From positions 1,054,001 through 1,118,000 of the forward strand of contig JAPYXD010000056.1 of assembly GCA_030998225.1 (NCBI GenBank): 64,000 bases of DNA. Reading direction: 5' to 3'. The translations under genes were made by a program, and so were the position numbers. Below are positions 20,926-29,976 of the stretch, one piece after another (positions within the stretch are counted from its first letter, which is position 1; every line of letters begins with the position of its first letter). This stretch comes from Diplolepis rosae. Taxonomy: Eukaryota; Arthropoda; Insecta; Hymenoptera; Diplolepididae. The notes under the pieces were generated by a model. The model was not told the origin of the DNA. It saw only the letters and a program-made list of their open reading frames with translations, and made no database searches.

Positions 20926-21409
20926 TTATGTGACTTCGGTGCGGATACGAGTTTTTATGCGTACACTCGAATCTAATCTAGTATTATAGTTGTTTGCGGT
21001 GCTAGTAATTACACTTGATATTTCGCGACTAGTCACAGCCATTTTGATTTTATCGATCTTGTGTAGTAGTAGCTTGTTGTAATAGAGCATGCACAGTTCA
21101 AATGTACAAGGCTTTGCCAGTAGGGTGCTAACGCTGTACGTAGAAGAATAAGAAGAAGATTCTGCTCCGCTGTAAGACTATATGCGCATGCGCAGTTCAA
21201 TTTTTACATTATATTCCTCTGAATAAAGAACATTCCGTTACTCTCAGCTGTAACGGAAAAACGAGTTTCTGCGCCGGAGGCACATCAAATGTTAATCGCG
21301 CTCTTCACACTTTCTCCCCTTTTTACAATTTTCTTAACATTTTCCTTGAAAACTTGTATAAAATTATCCGCAACTTCGTTAGTAGTTAGGTACATGGCGG
21401 CTAAGTGAA
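20926..21409. other. Non-coding stretch, no feature recognised
   Basis: Mixed sequence without a supportable ORF. The palindromic-like TATGCGCATGCGCAGTTC at 21180 and a GCATGCACAGTTC at 21088 are similar short blocks, too short to interpret. Confidence 0.4.
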
Positions 21410-21893
21410 TGCTTTACTTCATGTCTAATTAAGAACCATGATATTTTTTCCTTGATATATTTTCTCCATAGTGGCAATATCTTGATGAAATCGCTCATCA
21501 TGTTCATTGATGACAGCTGCTAGATTTGGTGGGAAAAATCCCCATGAGAATGCAGAAAATGAATTCCCTGAGACATGTTACAGTCAATGCTTTATAAGCA
21601 ATCATCAATTCCTTGATAACCTTTTTACACTCAGGATCGTTTGCAATATCTGAAAAGCATGTAGAAATTTCTTGGAAAGCATTTCAAGCTTCAAGCTTTT
21701 CTTTTTGATTTAATGTACTTTTGAAGTTGAAATCTATGAGAATAGCCCTCATTTGTGGTCCATTGAGTACACCTTCAGTCAGCTTCGGTTCACTCAGCCC
21801 TGGAAGTATTTTTTTCAGATAAAAAAATCCGGACTTATCTTTCTTCATGGCTTTTATTAAGTTGTTTGCTGAACTCTTCTTCAAGTCCGTCAT
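21410..21893 (-). pseudogene. Fragment of a repetitive arthropod protein of unknown function
   Basis: On the minus strand the best frame reads KKDKSGFFYLKKILPGLSEP and GVLNGPQMRAILIDFNF, ending KLEAW. After frame changes it gives HDERFHQDIATMEKIYQGK-like pieces in the TCTCCATAGTGGCAATATC region. This recalls a protein repeated in many arthropod genomes and probably carried by mobile elements; I do not know its function. The apparent N-terminus (MTDLKKSS) is encoded by sequence shared with 55105, so it belongs to an LTR leader and the start is an artefact. Stops interrupt the C-terminal half. Confidence 0.45.
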
Positions 21894-22085
21894 CGCGAGT
21901 GTTTACCCTCCCGAACACTATAGAAGTAACTCAAATTTATAAGTCAAGTTCGTACAAGTGACTGTTATCGGTACATCCGTTAAGTGTTGGATCATCAGTG
22001 GTTAAATTTCCTACAAGGATTTCAAGTGGCTCCCAAGTAGCAACCTCCAAAAATCATTGGATCCCAGCAGACTCCGATTAAAATA
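21878..22085 (+). repeat. LTR 3' end / leader fragment, second copy at 55100-55322
   Basis: About 200 bases are roughly 90% alike between the two places, sharing CACTATAGAAGTAACTCA, GTGACTGTTATCGGTAC, GATTTCAAGTGGCTCCCAAG and AGTAGCAACCTCCAAAAATC. Both end at the same point (AAATATTA) and then diverge. TGGCTCCCAAG could be a tRNA primer-binding site, making this the junction of LTR and leader. Confidence 0.7.
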
Positions 22086-22229
22086 TTAGAGCACAGTTCT
22101 CCAAATCGGATCGTTACAGCATTCATAGGATTTCCAAAAAGTAAGTCAACTAAATCAACTTCCCAAGAAGGAAATTTCGAATTAGTCAATATTTTATATT
22201 ATTCTCTAATATTCCCTGTAGTGTAAAAT

Positions 22230-22402
22230 TTTGAGAAATCATGATAAAAGGTTAATAATTGTAGAATTTGATAAAAATTTATTTGTTGTTGGCTATCCCT
22301 AACCCTTGTTTCGATTGAGAAATCCTTTCGATTTCTTAAGCGAACGAAAAAGGGGAAAAATTAATTAAAATACTAACAGGTGAGTAACTAGGACGTTACA
22401 TA
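22230..22402 (-). repeat. Dispersed repeat, inverted relative to 16655-16810
   Basis: Reverse-complemented it begins TGTAACGTCCTAGTTACTCA and carries TTTCTYAAYCGAA, GGGATARCCAACAA and ACAATTATTAACCTTT, in the order seen near 16.7 kb. It is likely an old LTR fragment. Confidence 0.6.
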
Positions 22403-23311
22403 CCTTTTTACTATTTTTGGTGATCGGCCCGGGAAATACAAAAATCTAACAACGAAGGAGAGAAAAATTTATATATTAATTGATATTTAACATTCGAGTG
22501 AAATTTTCTTTAAAAGATATATAGATATTTTTTGAAAAGAGAGATATTTTACCCACATAAAGGAATTCCTTCTCCAATTGAATATAAGTATTTTGTAAAT
22601 ATAAATACAAAATATGAGTTATAGCAAAAGTGAAAAAGTGTTTAGTGTCAAAAATTGCAATTTGAATAAATTGAAAAGAAATGAATAAAAATTTTCCATG
22701 CAATATTTAATTAAAAATTTCTTCGCAATTTTAAAATAAATTTTTTCGTGAATTTAAATAAATCCTTTTTTCAATGCAAAATTTAATTTAAATTTTTCGC
22801 AAATTTCAAATAAATTTTTCGCAGATTTGAAATTAATTTTTTTTTGTGAATTTTAAATAAATATTTCTTCATGCAATATTTAATGAACATTTTTCGCAAA
22901 TTTTAAATAAATCTTGTTCGTTAATTTAAATGAATCTTTTCTATGCAAAATTTAATCGAAACTTTCCGAAAAATTATAAATAAATTTTTTTGAAACTTTC
23001 CAATAAATTTTTTCCCAATATATATAATTTATATTAATCGTGGGAAGTTATATTAAAAAGCGATCAGCGAATTGCGTGCTCAGCTATCCTTAAATTAGAG
23101 TTTTCGAATATCAGAATTGCAATTTTTCCTATAAAAACTGCACAAGTACACTGTACACCAAAATTTATGTAACAAAATATTTGTTTAGAAATCAGAATTA
23201 AACAAAAATTTTCAGCAAAACAACAACTAAAATAAATTCTATAAATAAAAATAAATAAAAATAAATAAACTACGTATATCTGTAAATTTGTTTAAAAAAA
23301 TATATATATAT
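22403..23311. other. Very AT-rich stretch with degenerate TTTCGCAAATTT-type repeats
   Basis: Between 22720 and 23020 a loosely repeated unit (ATGCAAAATTTAATTNAAA followed by TTTTCGCAAATTTNAAATAA) recurs four or five times with drift, like a decayed tandem repeat of about 60-70 bp. No gene is seen. Confidence 0.5.
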
Positions 23312-24323
23312 TGTGACGTAGTACTTTTACACGCACAAAGATTGTTTAAAAAGTCGTTAATTTTTGGAAACCTCGAGCAGAGAATCAATCATACACTACA
23401 CTGAATTTGAATCGTTATTCCTTTTATGCTTCTCACACACGGTGCACCACGAGATCCACCCGCATGAGATCACCGCCCGGTCGATGGCGATCAATACTCT
23501 CGCCACGGACGAGACTTTAGAGCGATGGAGGGAATAACTCGACACGGCACCACGAAACTTCAGCACACCGCGAAGAGGATCCTTGGTGCGTCAGGCGGAT
23601 GTGAGTCCCGCCTGCTCAAGAACACCAAGGAGAGGAGTTCGCCGTCGCTTTGTTGACAGTTTGTCAACAAACTAACCTGCGCGATGAGGTTAATCCCGGT
23701 AATCGCCACGTGGCGGCGCTAAAGGTCGGCGTACCTTCACCACCTGTTGCTCGCGACTATGAACTCAGCGTAAATGTCGGCAATGTTGGTAAGCTTTCTA
23801 AGCGCCACCGTCATCCGGTTTCGCGAGCACGCCAGCGGATCTCGCCATTCTTAATTCATTCTTTGTTCGGCGTTCGAGGTGGCAGGTGTGCTAGAGTATA
23901 GAGATTAAATTCTATTTTATTTAATAAAAAAAGAAAAGCAAAAGAGGATGGCGAGCCGTGGATGCTGGCGAGGGCGTCGACAAATTTCAGGTAGACTTTG
24001 ATCTTCTTTTCTCTGTGTTTTAGTTCACGATTATTGAATAAAAAGAAACTGTAAATTCGCGAGGATAATTGATGTGAACCCGCGAGGTCGTGTAAGGGCA
24101 CGGGTCCTAGCGCCCACAAACTCATAAATTATTATTATCGAACTATTAAGTGTCCATGGTCGCGAGCAGTGACGCTGCTCCTTACCCCGCGCTCTCCAAG
24201 GTATTTCAGTGGTCTCTGTAGCTTCGGTTACGAAGGTACAGGGTGACCCATCACGAGTGGGCTGATCAATCAATATTACGTTGTAATTGAATAGTAATTT
24301 TGGTTATTTTAAAGAAAATAACC
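23312..24323 (+). repeat. Probable 5' LTR of Gypsy element D
   Basis: It begins TGTGACGTAGTACTTTTAC and is followed at its right edge by TGGCGCTCAACTC, which has the form of a primer-binding site. The body is GC-rich between 23440 and 23900. A related start (TGTGATGTGGTACTTTTAC) is found at 57349. No second LTR of this copy is present, so the right boundary relies on the primer site. Confidence 0.6.
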
Positions 24324-24340
24324 TGGCGCTCAACTCTGTA
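24324..24340 (+). promoter_or_regulatory. Candidate tRNA primer-binding site
   Basis: TGGCGCTCAACTCTGTA follows the LTR edge. TGGCGC starts are common for tRNA-primed LTR elements. The cognate tRNA was not determined. Confidence 0.45.
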
Positions 24341-24602
24341 CACCAGCCGAGTCTAAGGTTAGGTTCGGAAATGATCTTGTGGTCGGGTTCGGTTTCCCGG
24401 GGTGCAATGTAATACCCCGAACGTTGTAAATACGTCTCTTATTAATAAATATTGTTTATTCTATACGTGACGCAAAATAGTAGTCCATAATTATTTCTAG
24501 AAAATAACCTAACCTCATCATCCTCAGTTAAATAATCAAAATTGAGGTTACAATATATACAAGTATACATAACTCATATTTTGTACAATACTGTACTTCT
24601 AC

Positions 24603-24857
24603 ATGTCTCCACCCCCAGTTAGATATGCCCTTAAACGCTCCCGAGCAGGAAAAAATATAGATGATTCGAAACTACCAACTTGTGAAATAAGAGAAATAAA
24701 AAACGACGTTGAATTTTCCGATTTATTTGAACAATTGATAGAGAAAAGAAGCAAATATATAAAAAACAAACTTTCGCATAATTTAGAAAATGACAAAGAT
24801 ACAAGAATCGAATATGTACCAGAAAACTTTGAATCAAAAACTCCCGAACCTGAATAA
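24603..24857 (+). CDS. Short charged ORF upstream of Gypsy D gag
   Basis: The 84-residue frame begins MSPPPVRYALKRSRAGK and ends ENFESKTPEPE at a TAA. The same frame continues past the stop for about 35 more codons (ISKYLPPIIETLNIFSDSEP). The composition is acidic and polar with no zinc finger or membrane segment. Its place in the element leader suggests either a decayed N-terminal part of gag or a small leader protein. I do not recognise it. Confidence 0.35.
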   Translation: MSPPPVRYALKRSRAGKNIDDSKLPTCEIREIKNDVEFSDLFEQLIEKRSKYIKNKLSHNLENDKDTRIEYVPENFESKTPEPE

Positions 24858-25205
24858 ATATTAACTGAAAATAAAATTTCTAAATATCTACCCCCAATTA
24901 TTGAAACTTTAAATATTTTCTCTGACTCGGAACCTGAAGCAAGCTCGAGTAATTTTGTTCCTAATTAAGATGAAATACCAAATATTGTGGTTCTGAGTAT
25001 CATCCTCAGATTCAAGATCTGAAAGGAAAATTCAGAAACCCAGTTTGCGCACAATAATAACTTTTTATCCAAAATAACAAATATTTGCAGTTTAGGGAAA
25101 AATAAAGTTAAATTGATTAAAGAATTATAGACTTAAAAAAATTGTTCTGTAATAAGAATACAATAAAAAATCATTTTCTAGAAATAATTAATATGTAAAA
25201 TACCA

Positions 25206-26324
25206 ATGTCGATTCCGCCACGAGATACCAGTAAGAAGGGCACTATAACTCGTAGTCAAGCAAGAAAAAATCCAAGTTTAGCAAAAGAAGTTGAAGAAAG
25301 TTCCCAATTACCATTGAAACCGAAACGAAAAAGTCAAGAAAATACTGCAAAGGATTCACATCATTCAGAAACGTCAAATATTTTAAATCAAGGTGATCTA
25401 TTGGATATCAGTGTTGGTAGCATTTCTGATCCCGAAATCAGTACTTCAAATAAAACAAAAACGCCAAACAGTCGATTTTTTGATAACTTGAAAACTTTTA
25501 TCAGACCAAATAATAGCATAATTATTGCAGGAGATAAATATAACGATACACCATAAATTAACCGGTCATTTGACGATACCATAAGGGATATAACACTTAA
25601 AGAAGAATCGATGTTTAAAAACGTTACAGCTAACTCTACCATATACGATAGAACATTGTGCGCGCAGGAAAATTCTAGTGATATATCAAATAATCAAGTT
25701 CCTGCCCTACCTCAAGAAGGACACGAATTCATAGACCCATTTTCAACTAAATCGCAGTTAAATAGAACCCCAGAGTCCTTGAATCAAACAACAATATTTA
25801 ATAACCCAAATTCAGAATCGCAACAAGTCCAAGAAACTTTACCAAATAAAATTAATCAAATTATACTTGACGACTCTGCAAATATTGACCAAGCTCTTGA
25901 TTCGCTAAAATCTTCACACCCGTTATCAACCTCCAGGAAATCTGATAAAGAAGTTTTAGTAAATAATTCACCAAATAATTTACCAAATAATCTACCAATA
26001 CAATCCATCGAAATGATTAATTTACCTACAAATCAACAAGTATCTCTACGAGATGCTTTGGAGATTGTCCCATACTTTAATGGCTCAAGTAACGTACCAT
26101 TAACTCTTTTTATTGAAGCTTGCAAGGAAGCCAAAGAAATGGTTCTAAATGCAGAAGCAAATTTGGTAAAATTACTAAGAAGCAAACTTACGGGAGAAGC
26201 AAGAAGATATATAATAGGAAATTATTATAATAATTTGAAAGATTTTATTTTAAAGCTAAAAACAATTTTTTCACCATCAAAAACCGTATAACAATTACAA
26301 GGAGATATAGGCAGAATATATATG
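25206..26324 (+). pseudogene. Gypsy element D gag, N-terminal and capsid part
   Basis: The frame opens at an ATG with MSIPPRDTSKKGTITRSQAR, has a TAA at 25554-25556, and continues in a shifted frame from about 25611 to 26291. The polar, Ser/Asn-rich N-terminal half is followed by a Gypsy capsid-like stretch: VPYFNGSSNVPLTLFIEAC, then LVKLLRSKLTGEARRYI and LKTIFSPSKTV. After one more stop the expected QLQGDIGRIYM appears and is cut off by inserted DNA at about 26325. The zinc-knuckle end reappears near 27290. Gag would form the particle that packages element RNA. Confidence 0.7.
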
Positions 26325-26607
26325 GGGCATAATTCGTCAAATGTACCCGCCTAAAAACTTTTTGTCTCCGATTTCCTTGAAAGTCTGCGAAATTATTGTC
26401 CAAGTGAACCTCTTCTAACTCCCCTAAGAGAACGTCTCTAGTACGACGGGTTGTCAGTATACAAGGGCTCGAATTTTCAACCTTTTACCGCGCACGCTGA
26501 TACACAATTAACCATAACTTCTACAAAAGTTATCCAAATTAATTTTTTTGTGGAGGTCTTGGAAACGTTTTTTCATTAGCTTTACGCTGAAAGCAATGGT
26601 TTTAGAT

Positions 26608-26852
26608 TAAACAAATTATTTGAACGTCATTTTTTAATTTTAAACATATTTTTGAGTTTTTCTCCAAGTGCGGCCGCTAATTTTTTTCCAAAATCATGTT
26701 TAAAAAAAACCTTCAACATGGCTCATTTTGAAGGGAAAAAGTCAAGCTTTTTTTTAAACATGATTTTGGAAAAAAATTAGCGGCCGCACTTGGAGAAAAA
26801 CTCAAAAATATGTTTAAAATTAAAAAATGACGTTCAAATAATTTTTTTTATT
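26608..26852. repeat. Near-perfect 100-bp inverted repeat (hairpin)
   Basis: The arms 26612-26709 and 26749-26848 are almost exact complements, including CTCCAAGTGCGGCCGCTAAT and TTTTCCAAAATCATGTTTAA, with a loop of about 40 bases. Such conservation of both arms means recent origin or ongoing correction. A NotI-like GCGGCCGC sits in each arm. Confidence 0.9.
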
Positions 26853-26899
26853 TAAAAGCAAGAAAATGACCAACCTCGGACAATCAGATGTTTATTTCT

Positions 26900-26945
26900 T
26901 TAATAACGTTTCGATGAAACCATATGTCATCCTCATCAGATTTTA
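26900..26945 (-). ncRNA. Hammerhead-like motif of a PLE terminal repeat (fragment)
   Basis: On the minus strand, CTGATGAGGATGACATATGG continues to TTTCATC and GAAACG. The core CTGATGA and GAAAC strands bracket a stem II (GATGA/TCATC). One extra G lies between CTGATGA and the stem, so cleavage ability is uncertain. Penelope-like elements are known to carry hammerhead motifs in their terminal repeats. Confidence 0.6.
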
Positions 26946-27289
26946 GAAATTATATTGAATGTAGAATTCTGTAATTTAGTCATTTTTTTTTAACTTCAAA
27001 GTAAATATCGCCAATTGTTTTTTAATAATACTGTAGTCAATCTCAAATTTTAAAATTCTGTCAAAAAATATCGTAACAAGAAAAATCGTCGAAAAAAATT
27101 TTTTTTACAAACCAAAGTGGTCAAATTATTGATTCACTCTTTTTGTCAATTTTAGTCATAAAAGAACTTTTTACAATATTACAACGAAGGTAAAACTTTT
27201 TCTTCATTTTTCTGAATTTAGAACTTATTATTATTAGAACACTTTTATTACAATAAAAGAGAAATTTGACAGCTAGGAACGAACTACGA

Positions 27290-27480
27290 AGGACAAACAG
27301 AAAATATTCACTATTTCAAGAAGTTGAAAAGTCATCATATAATAACCGAGAATTTGCAAAAACAAATAAAATAAATTTAGCACGAGAAGAACCAATAAAA
27401 TGTTAAATCTGCCGGAAAATAGGCCACACTGCAGCAACCTGTTTTCAATATGTTCAACAGTTAACATATAAAAATTCACA
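27290..27480 (+). pseudogene. Gypsy element D gag, zinc-knuckle end
   Basis: The frame reads NLAREEPIKC, a stop in place of a residue, then ICRKIGHTAATCFQYVQQL. This is a CCHC knuckle of the form CxICRKIGHTAATC, typical of Gypsy gag C termini. It is the continuation of the gag interrupted at about 26325. An Asn/Gln-rich tail follows to about 27640, and pol is absent: the sequence passes into an opposite-strand fragment near 27780. Confidence 0.6.
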
Positions 27481-27779
27481 GAGAAATCAATTTAGAAATA
27501 ACTTGATTAGACAAAATAATCAATACCAGGGAAATAGGCAAGGTCAGGGAATCAAAATTCTAATCAAGGAAGAAATTCTAATCATAATCCCTATTTTAAT
27601 CAAGGACCAAATTATAATGCAGGTCACAATTAAAATAGAAATCAAAAGTCAAATTTTAATCAAACCCCAAATCGAGGTCAAAATTTTGAAGTTATTTGTT
27701 ATTCGTGCATTTTCGTGCGTATTTGACTTGAAAGAAGCGTTATTTGTTAGAAGAGAAAAGATGCACAGGTAAAATTTTT

Positions 27780-28720
27780 TTATGAGAAAAAGTTGAAACA
27801 ATTTCTGCAAATTGTAGCTTGTTAGTTTCTTTGAACAATTGTTTGAGTTATGGTAGAAGCTTTTACATGTTTTACAAAAGGGTACCAATTTTCGGCGGAA
27901 ATCTGTTTGAGTGCTCTTATTTTGGAATTTAGTTTTTTGTGTTTCCAAATCTTCATATTTTTCTTCACAAAGGTCGTAACTTTCTTATATGAATTTTATT
28001 TACTTGAATGCTGGTTTATTTTGAGTTATTATTGCTATATTTCCTGTAGCTGTTACTTTTTGATTTCTTACTCTACAATATGATGTGAAAATTATTTTTG
28101 CGTCAACGTTAAAATCCCTGTAAGTTAGAAACTTATGAAAAAATTATGTCATCATTTCTGGATTTGTTGTATCTTGAGACCAATTTGGTACATTGTAGTC
28201 GTTGAAATTAAATATTCCTTTCATAAGCAAATATGGCCATAATGTTTTTATATCAACTTGACGAACGATGAAATCACATAATAAATCAATACGTTGGCGA
28301 TGTATAGTTTCCATCGTGATCTAGATCCACATTTTTTTCAAAAGTTTAGAGCCTACATCGCGAGCTACTCCTTTACTGTTTACAAAATATGCATAATTAT
28401 CCTTTCTTATTGTTAATTGGTCGCGGCATTCAATTATATTCTTGTGTGTCCTAGGCAATTCAGATGTTGAAGGTTGATTAGGGTGTGGCTCTGGGGTTAG
28501 TCTCTCTTTTGTAAAATCATCTTCTTCGGAGTTTTTAGAATTTTCTATTTCTAGTATATCCGGTTGTTCGTTATTGTTTTCATGTCCTACATTTTAAAAA
28601 TTTCCCTGATTTCTTCTTTTTCGCCTTCACTTGACAAATCAGAATTTGTTTCCAAAGTACCACCTTCATTTAATTCTTCACCTTCCTTAAAGTGTCCTTC
28701 CACGCTTCTTTTTTACCTTG
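27780..28720 (-). pseudogene. Unclassified retroelement ORF1 relic with CCHC knuckle
   Basis: Read on the minus strand with frame changes, the order is: an acidic segment (GSEGELNEGG), PEPHPNQPSTSELPR, then IIECRDQLTIRKDNYAYFVN and SKGVARDVGSKLLKK. A mid-region PNWSQDTTNPEMM and finally FCKTCKSFYHNSNNC (C-x2-C-x4-H-x4-C) follow. The arrangement suits a nucleocapsid-bearing ORF1, but I do not recognise the family. At least five stops or frameshifts are present. It is separate from Gypsy D because it is on the opposite strand. Confidence 0.45.
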
Positions 28721-28942
28721 TTACGTACGAATAATCAAATTCAATATAAATAAAAATATTAAATACAAATACACGTTCGCTTGAGGCTCCAAACTACCAG
28801 ATTTCAATTTTAGAAAATAAAAATTAAATAAATCAAAATTTGTTTTTAATCTGGCAACGTGTTTGCTCTCTTCTCTGACCAAGAAGGCTATACCCACACA
28901 CAAGCAAATCACCAGAATAAAGTTTAAGCTTAAAATTCCCAA

Positions 28943-29475
28943 TTTTAATAATTTATTATAAAAGGTTTCATAATTACAAAATTTTGGGACAATGGCCTAC
29001 TTACACTTATCCTTTAACTTACGTCTACCACTCCTTGAACGAGAGAGAGAAAGAGAGCTTCCGCCTGATTTCCGGGAATGGGCGGATAATGATTCTTCTT
29101 GTTATTGTTGCCCAAAAGGGGCAACTCTAGTCCTTCTAGTTTGCAATCCGCGCACAAATATGCGCACACGCAAACCGACACCACTATAGCCACTTTCTGT
29201 TAGGTTTAATAAGAGAACATAACGGTTGGCTTTTAACCAGAAAAGGGTTGAGTGCCTTTAAACTCGCCCTTTTCGCCGCTAGAATTTTCCTATTAAATCT
29301 AATTAAAATATTTTATGAAAAATAATTACTACTGTTTTGAGATTCAGTAGTATTAATTTTTTTGAGATTTCGCGCACTTTTTTGCCGTTTTTGTTAAACG
29401 AATTTGGACTTTAAAATAGTCCGCCGAAGAAAGATATATTAAAAATATATTTTGTATATTTCAATATATCTTATA
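28943..29475. other. Non-coding stretch
   Basis: It contains a short GA-repeat (GAGAGAGAGAAAGAGAG near 29040) and no supportable gene. The segment upstream (28721-28942, minus) encodes a short hydrophobic peptide without recognisable homology. Confidence 0.4.
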
Positions 29476-29968
29476 TGCATTGCACAATTGCTGATGTGGT
29501 TATTGCGCCATTCGCTGATTTTCAGAATACAATTATTTCTCCCCTCTTTCTACACCTATCGTGAGAAAGGAAATGTTCTCATCAATTTTTAGTATTTGAT
29601 GCATGGTCATAAAATTGTAGAAACAATTTTAGTTTCTAGTATATTTCAGAGTAAATCGAAATATATATATATTTAATTAGTCTAGGCTTATAATCTTTAG
29701 GTGCATTAAAGCTTCAACATAATTATTTAAGTATTCAGGTGAGCCTTGGGTTTTAGTTACAAAAAGCACGTGGCTTTTGTGGCGGGAGATCAGCTGGCTA
29801 AAGAATTTGAGCAAGGATATGTGTATGAGGAGGAGATACAATTATGAGATGAATGCTAGCCTCGCGATGCACAGCAGAGCGCATCAAGATTTTCTAAAAA
29901 AGACCAATATATTAGACATGTGCATGGGCGAACGAAAGAAGAAATAGGAAAACTGCAGAAAGCTGTGG
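29476..29968 (+). repeat. Dispersed repeat, left half, interrupted by the hAT element
   Basis: It parallels 45445-45935 in the same orientation, sharing TTTAATTAGTCTAGGCTTAT, GGGAGATCAGCTGGCTAA, GCAAGGATA and CATGTGCATGGGCGAACGAA. The similarity resumes after the hAT element (about 38362-38440) with ATCTCTC- and CTCTTCCTCTCT-type blocks. It is the target in which the hAT element landed. Confidence 0.75.
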
Positions 29969-29976
29969 CGACAAAC
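29969..29976. other. hAT target-site duplication, left
   Basis: CGACAAAC directly precedes the element and is repeated exactly after its right end. Eight bases is the hAT standard. Confidence 0.9.

Larger units (their letters stand above)
26325..27285. mobile_element. Insertion splitting Gypsy D gag (contains hairpin and PLE relic)
   Basis: The gag coding signal stops after GRIYM and resumes with the zinc-knuckle part. The intervening 960 bases are non-coding, starting near GGGGCATAATTCGTCAAATG. They contain a long hairpin and a hammerhead-like PLE terminal fragment, so they are probably composite. Target duplications could not be fixed. Confidence 0.5.

Noticed and set aside
28721..28942. 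Hydrophobic 73-residue minus-strand frame as a membrane protein
   Set aside because: AT-rich DNA readily yields Phe/Leu/Ile-rich frames; no homology and no gene context.
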